Made by a program: the position numbers and the translations under genes
The notes under the pieces: generated by a model
Databases searched by the model: none
What the model saw: only the letters and a program-made list of their open reading frames with translations
What the model was told of the DNA's origin: nothing
In this document: in pieces, positions 23,231 through 26,200 of the stretch
Layout: every line of letters begins with the position of its first letter
How positions within the stretch are numbered: the first letter of the stretch is position 1
From: Pontibacterium sp049599735
GTDB taxonomy: Bacteria; Pseudomonadota; Gammaproteobacteria; Pseudomonadales; Balneatricaceae
Length of the DNA stretch: 26,200 nt
Direction: 5' to 3'
Assembly (NCBI GenBank): GCA_049599735.1
Contig: JBMYOX010000050.1
Location: 1 to 26,200 of the forward strand

Positions 23231-24079
23231 ATGGCAACGGTATTTCCAAAATATGATCTGCACAGCCATACAACGGCTTCAGACGGTAGCTTAACTCCCG
23301 CTGAGCTGGTATCGCGGGCACAGGATCGCTCTGTAAAAATTCTGTCTATTACCGATCATGATACGCTTGCAGGGGTTAAGCAATTAATAGCAGAAGGTCT
23401 GCCGGTTGATATTCGTTTAATTCCGGGAGCCGAGCTTACGGTTAACTGGTCGGGCAGGATGATTCATATTATAGGCCTGAATATGAATCCGGATTTGCCA
23501 GAGGTTCATTACTATCTCAGTCAGTTAGAAACTTTACGTAACACCAGAGCAGAAAAAATAGCGGCGCGTTTGATAAAAGCCGGTGTTCCGGATGATCATT
23601 TTCTTGAACAGGTAAAAAAAGAAGCCGGTACGGGTAGTATCGGAAGACCTCATTTTGCGAAGGTGCTGGTCAAACTGGGTGTTGTTAATACTGAACAGGC
23701 TGCCTTTAAAGACTATCTTGGGGCTGGAAAAGTAGGCGATGTGAAAATGCAGTGGCCGGATTTACAGGAGGCGGTTGATGTTATTCGCCTGGCCGGTGGT
23801 TATTCAGTTATTGCACATCCGACAAAATATAAAATGACGTTTACAAAAATAAGGACGCTGGTTGCTGACTTTGTTGCGGCAGGCGGCTCTGCGATGGAAG
23901 TTTCGTATTCCGGTATTACGCCAAACCATCAGGTCGATTTAGAACGGCTTGCAGCGCAGGCCGGTTTAATGGTCTCTGCCGGAAGCGATTTTCATTCACC
24001 TGCCCAGACCTGGACTGAAGTGGGAAAATTTCCGCCGGTTAAGGATATGTCGCGCCATGTTTTAACTCAGTTACTTTAG
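23231..24079 (+). CDS. rnm: PHP-domain 5'-3' exoribonuclease (RNase AM, YciV/TrpH)
   Basis: This 282-residue PHP phosphoesterase matches E. coli YciV/TrpH, described as RNase AM. That enzyme trims the 5' ends of ribosomal RNAs and can process 3'-phosphoadenosine nucleotides. Metal-binding motifs are in order: DLHSHTTASDG (D9, H11, H13, D18), ITDHDTLAG near 40, PGAEL near 65, GRPHFAKVLV near 138, VIAHPTKY near 193 and SAGSDFHSP near 250. The length is the family norm. An AAGGAAAG stands 13 bases before the ATG, rather distant. It is followed by yciO in the same direction, an arrangement shared with E. coli and many relatives. Confidence 0.93.
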   Translation: MATVFPKYDLHSHTTASDGSLTPAELVSRAQDRSVKILSITDHDTLAGVKQLIAEGLPVDIRLIPGAELTVNWSGRMIHIIGLNMNPDLPEVHYYLSQLETLRNTRAEKIAARLIKAGVPDDHFLEQVKKEAGTGSIGRPHFAKVLVKLGVVNTEQAAFKDYLGAGKVGDVKMQWPDLQEAVDVIRLAGGYSVIAHPTKYKMTFTKIRTLVADFVAAGGSAMEVSYSGITPNHQVDLERLAAQAGLMVSAGSDFHSPAQTWTEVGKFPPVKDMSRHVLTQLL

Positions 24080-24133
24080 GCCTGGCTTGTATCAGGCTAC
24101 ACCTGACCTTAATTCTTTTAGTGGATACTGATC

Positions 24134-24751
24134 GTGAGCCAATTTTTTCAGATACACCCGGATAACCCTCAGAAGCGCCTGATTAAACAGGCCGTAGAGA
24201 TCATTAATCGTGGGGGTGTTATCGTCTACCCTACAGACAGTGCTTATGCTTTAGGTTGTCGGCTGGGGGATAAAACTGCCCTGGAAACCATTAAGCGTAT
24301 CCGGCGCCTGGATGATAAACATAACTTTACCCTGGTGTGTCGTGATCTGAGTGAAATAGGTACTTACGCTAAAGTTGATAATCAGTCTTATCGTATTTTA
24401 AAAGCACATACACCAGGTGCTTATACCTTTATCCTGAAAGCGACCTCTGAAGTACCCCGTCGACTATTGCATCCTAAACGCCGGACGATAGGTTTGCGGA
24501 TTCCGGATAACTTTATTGCCTTAGCATTAATGCAGGAACTCGGGGAGCCTGTTATGAGTACCTCGCTTATATTACCCGGAGAAAATGAACCTATGACGGA
24601 TCCTTATGAAATTCGGGATATGTTGCAGCATGAAGTTGATCTGGTTATTGATGGAGGGTATTGCGGAATGGAAGCAACTACGGTTGTTAACCTGGTAGAT
24701 GAAAGTCCTGAAATAATTAGGGAAGGCTCAGGCCCTGTCGATATTTTTTGA
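24134..24751 (+). CDS. yciO: YciO, YrdC/Sua5-type threonylcarbamoyl-AMP synthase paralogue
   Basis: The 205-residue protein is a YrdC-fold protein of the YciO subgroup, annotated as L-threonylcarbamoyladenylate synthase. In E. coli YciO is the accessory paralogue and TsaC does the main t6A work, so the assigned activity may be minor. Features include GGVIVYPTDSAYALGCRL near residue 27, KRIRRLDDKHNFTLVCRDLSEIG near 54, PGAYTFILKAT near 92, and RTIGLRIPDN near 116. STSLILPGENEPMTDPYEI near residue 140 has the YciO-type long form. The start is GTG at 24134 with only a weak GGAT upstream. It sits 54 bases after the RNase AM gene and probably shares its transcript. Confidence 0.93.
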   Translation: MSQFFQIHPDNPQKRLIKQAVEIINRGGVIVYPTDSAYALGCRLGDKTALETIKRIRRLDDKHNFTLVCRDLSEIGTYAKVDNQSYRILKAHTPGAYTFILKATSEVPRRLLHPKRRTIGLRIPDNFIALALMQELGEPVMSTSLILPGENEPMTDPYEIRDMLQHEVDLVIDGGYCGMEATTVVNLVDESPEIIREGSGPVDIF

Positions 24752-24819
24752 TTAAAATGTTTAAAGGTTAGTATTAATACGTAGATTTAACTAAAAAATT
24801 AAATATTTGTGAATTTTAT

Positions 24820-24848
24820 TTGGCTTTTTCCGGCCTATTTACTATGCT
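24820..24848 (+). promoter_or_regulatory. Candidate promoter for H-NS family gene
   Basis: TTGGCT (24820-24825) and TATGCT (24843-24848) are 17 bases apart, each a four-of-six match to sigma70 hexamers, within a markedly AT-rich 159-base gap. H-NS genes are often autoregulated through such AT-rich flanks, which is established for E. coli hns but only inferred here. Confidence 0.35.
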
Positions 24849-24910
24849 TCCCCCGCCTGTTAATTATAAAGACAGGCACTTCTTAGTTTGATTTATTGGT
24901 GAATAAAAAA

Positions 24911-25300
24911 ATGTCCGATTTCCTTAAAATGTTAACCCGTAAAAATTCACTGCGTAAGCAATGTTCAGAGTTATCTGTCGCAGAGATTGAAAAGGTGTTA
25001 GCGGATCTTTCTGAGATTGTCGAGGATAAGCGTGCGGAAGAACAGGCATCAGCGGCTGAAGAGCAGGCGAAGCTTGAGAAAATTAATACTATCCGCAAAA
25101 CAATGCAGGAAGCAGGGATTAATCTTGACGATCTGATGGATTCTGTAGACTTAGCACCAAAAAGAAAAGTAGAACCAAAATATCGTATTACGGATGCAGA
25201 CGGTGAAATTCATGAGTGGTCTGGTCGTGGCCGTACTCCGATTGCCTTTCAGGCCTTTTTTGATCAGGGTAATTCAAAAGACGATTGCCTGATTAAATAA
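24911..25300 (+). CDS. H-NS family nucleoid-structuring protein
   Basis: This 129-residue protein has the two-part layout of H-NS. An N-terminal coiled-coil oligomerisation region (about 1-70, rich in Glu, Lys and Leu) is followed by a basic linker with KRKVEPKYRI and a C-terminal DNA-binding domain with HEWSGRGRTPIAF at 101-113. The SGRGRTP core corresponds to the Q/RGR minor-groove hook of H-NS. Such proteins bind AT-rich DNA and silence horizontally acquired genes. GGTGA lies eight bases before the ATG at 24911; TTG and GTG codons upstream in frame are less likely. It ends in a Lys/Asp tail and has its own terminator. It occupies the place between yciO and rluB where scpA-scpB are common in relatives. 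Confidence 0.92.
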   Translation: MSDFLKMLTRKNSLRKQCSELSVAEIEKVLADLSEIVEDKRAEEQASAAEEQAKLEKINTIRKTMQEAGINLDDLMDSVDLAPKRKVEPKYRITDADGEIHEWSGRGRTPIAFQAFFDQGNSKDDCLIK

Positions 25301-25326
25301 TTCGTCTGATTTTTGGCTGTATTAAG

Positions 25327-25363
25327 ATGTCCGCAGGGTAACACGTGCGGGCATTTTTGTTTC
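25327..25363 (+). terminator. Intrinsic terminator of H-NS family gene
   Basis: ATGTCCGCA pairs with TGCGGGCAT (nine pairs, one wobble) around a ten-base loop, followed by TTTTTGTTT. It lies 27 bases after the H-NS stop and isolates that gene from rluB. Confidence 0.8.
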
Positions 25364-25387
25364 TGGCCGGGGTGCGGGGTGATACAC

Positions 25388-25417
25388 TTGCCGGTCTTTA
25401 AAACTGAACAGAATAAT
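25388..25417 (+). promoter_or_regulatory. Candidate promoter for rluB
   Basis: TTGCCG (25388-25393) and AATAAT (25412-25417) are 18 bases apart. They lie just after the H-NS terminator and 14 bases before the rluB ATG, which would give a very short or nearly leaderless transcript. Confidence 0.3.
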
Positions 25418-25430
25418 TGGTGCGTCAACG

Positions 25431-26200
25431 ATGGCTGATGAAAAGCTACATAAAGTACTGGCGCGCTCCGGAACAGGCTCACGTCGTGAGATGGAGCGTT
25501 GGATAAAAGAGGGGCGTATCTCCGTTAATGGCGAAACAGCCACTCTGGGTGATCGTGTAGGGCCGCGGGATACCGCTAAGGTTGATGGTCGTGAAGTTAA
25601 GCTGGTGTTTGGCCGTGAGGCTGAACGTCGTGTCTTGATTTATAATAAACCGGTTGGTGAAATTTGTACCCGTCATGACCCGGAAGGGCGGGCGACCGTC
25701 TTTCGTCACCTGCCGCCCCTGAAAGAAGGTCGCTGGATTACCATCGGTCGTCTGGATATTAATACCTCAGGTTTGTTGCTGTTTACAACGGATGGTGAGC
25801 TGGCCAATGCATTAATGCACCCCTCTGCCAATATCGACCGCGAATATGCCGTGCGTGTGCTGGGTAATGTTGATGATGATTTACTGACTCGCCTGACTGA
25901 CGGGGTGCTGCTGGAAGACGGCATGGCCCGCTTTAGCGATGTGCAGTACTTTGATGGTGAGGGCGCCAACAAGTGGTACCACTGTGTGGTGATGGAAGGC
26001 CGTAACAGGGAAGTGCGCCGTTTATGGGAGTCGCAGGACGTTCAGGTCAGCCGCCTGAAGCGTGTGCGATACGGGCCTGTTTTTCTGCCCAGTGATGTGC
26101 GTGCCGGAACTTGGCGTGAGATGAACGCTAAAGAGGTAAAAGAGTTGTCGAATATGCTGGAGCTGGCACCTAAGAAAGCACGTCCTATGACGATTGCAGA
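25431..26200 (+). CDS. rluB: 23S rRNA pseudouridine-2605 synthase, 3' end outside window
   Basis: RluB isomerises uridine 2605 of 23S rRNA to pseudouridine. The open frame from ATG 25431 runs without stop to the window edge, giving 256 residues; the true end lies beyond. An N-terminal S4 RNA-binding domain (about 2-55, KLHKVLARSGTGSRREMERW) is followed by the RsuA-type synthase domain. That domain has the IYNKPVGEICTRHDPEGR motif near 70 and the catalytic aspartate D109 in GRLDINTSGLLLFTTDGEL. HPSANIDREYAVRV and EGRNREVRRLWE follow and are characteristic of RluB/RsuA enzymes. The ribosome binding site is poor (TTGGTG). RluB is preferred over RluE, RluF and RsuA because of its length and neighbourhood. 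Confidence 0.94.
   Translation, partial: MADEKLHKVLARSGTGSRREMERWIKEGRISVNGETATLGDRVGPRDTAKVDGREVKLVFGREAERRVLIYNKPVGEICTRHDPEGRATVFRHLPPLKEGRWITIGRLDINTSGLLLFTTDGELANALMHPSANIDREYAVRVLGNVDDDLLTRLTDGVLLEDGMARFSDVQYFDGEGANKWYHCVVMEGRNREVRRLWESQDVQVSRLKRVRYGPVFLPSDVRAGTWREMNAKEVKELSNMLELAPKKARPMTIA

Noticed and set aside
1..26200. CRISPR arrays, transposases, integrases, tRNA or rRNA genes
   Set aside because: No regularly spaced repeats, no transposase or integrase motifs, and no cloverleaf or rRNA sequence were recognised anywhere in the window.

Overview
The window looks like core chromosome from a marine-type gammaproteobacterium. My best guess is an Oceanospirillaceae-like genome (Amphritea/Neptunomonas/Marinobacterium type). 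This rests on the bioF-bioH-bioC-bioD order, the xseA / M23 peptidase / guaB-guaA-tadA-mltF-purL neighbourhood, and a yciB-yciI / PHP RNase AM / yciO / rluB block. Genus is inference from gene content only; there is no rRNA to anchor it. I see no insertion sequence, phage, CRISPR array, tRNA or rRNA.

Layout. (1) 7-3425 (+): end of a biotin operon, bioF, bioH, bioC, bioD, with overlapping or abutting start/stop codons. (2) 3534-4559 (+): a small unrecognised protein followed by a HELAH-containing SprA-type putative metalloprotease, preceded by a nested palindromic intergenic region. (3) 4597-8289 (-): ybfF-type hydrolase, fklB, a secreted M23 endopeptidase and xseA (last two overlapping). (4) 8419-12212 (+): a strong sigma70 promoter, guaB, an intercistronic terminator, guaA, a second terminator, and tadA. 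(5) 12234-13715 (-): mltF, converging on tadA, with its terminator apparently inside the tadA coding end. (6) 13824-17726 (+): purL. (7) 17727-18077: 351 bp without a gene but dense in inverted repeats. (8) 18078-20587 (+): a large Ig-like lipoprotein gene interrupted by a ten-G tract directly after the lipobox cysteine codon. (9) 20678-23168 (-): rhodanese and DsrE-like pair, OmpA-family protein, yciI, yciB. (10) 23231 to the end (+): RNase AM (PHP), yciO, an H-NS family gene, and rluB running off the window.

The housekeeping content covers biotin synthesis, GMP and purine synthesis (guaB, guaA, purL), tRNA decoding and modification (tadA, yciO), rRNA maturation (RNase AM, rluB), and envelope or peptidoglycan work (mltF, M23, OmpA-like, yciB). 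The parts that depart from routine are the poly-G switch-like lipoprotein, the structured spacer in front of it, the palindromes after bioD, and a recurring arrangement in which an intrinsic terminator sits about 20-35 nt ahead of the next same-strand gene. These invite follow-up; none is proven to be a new system.
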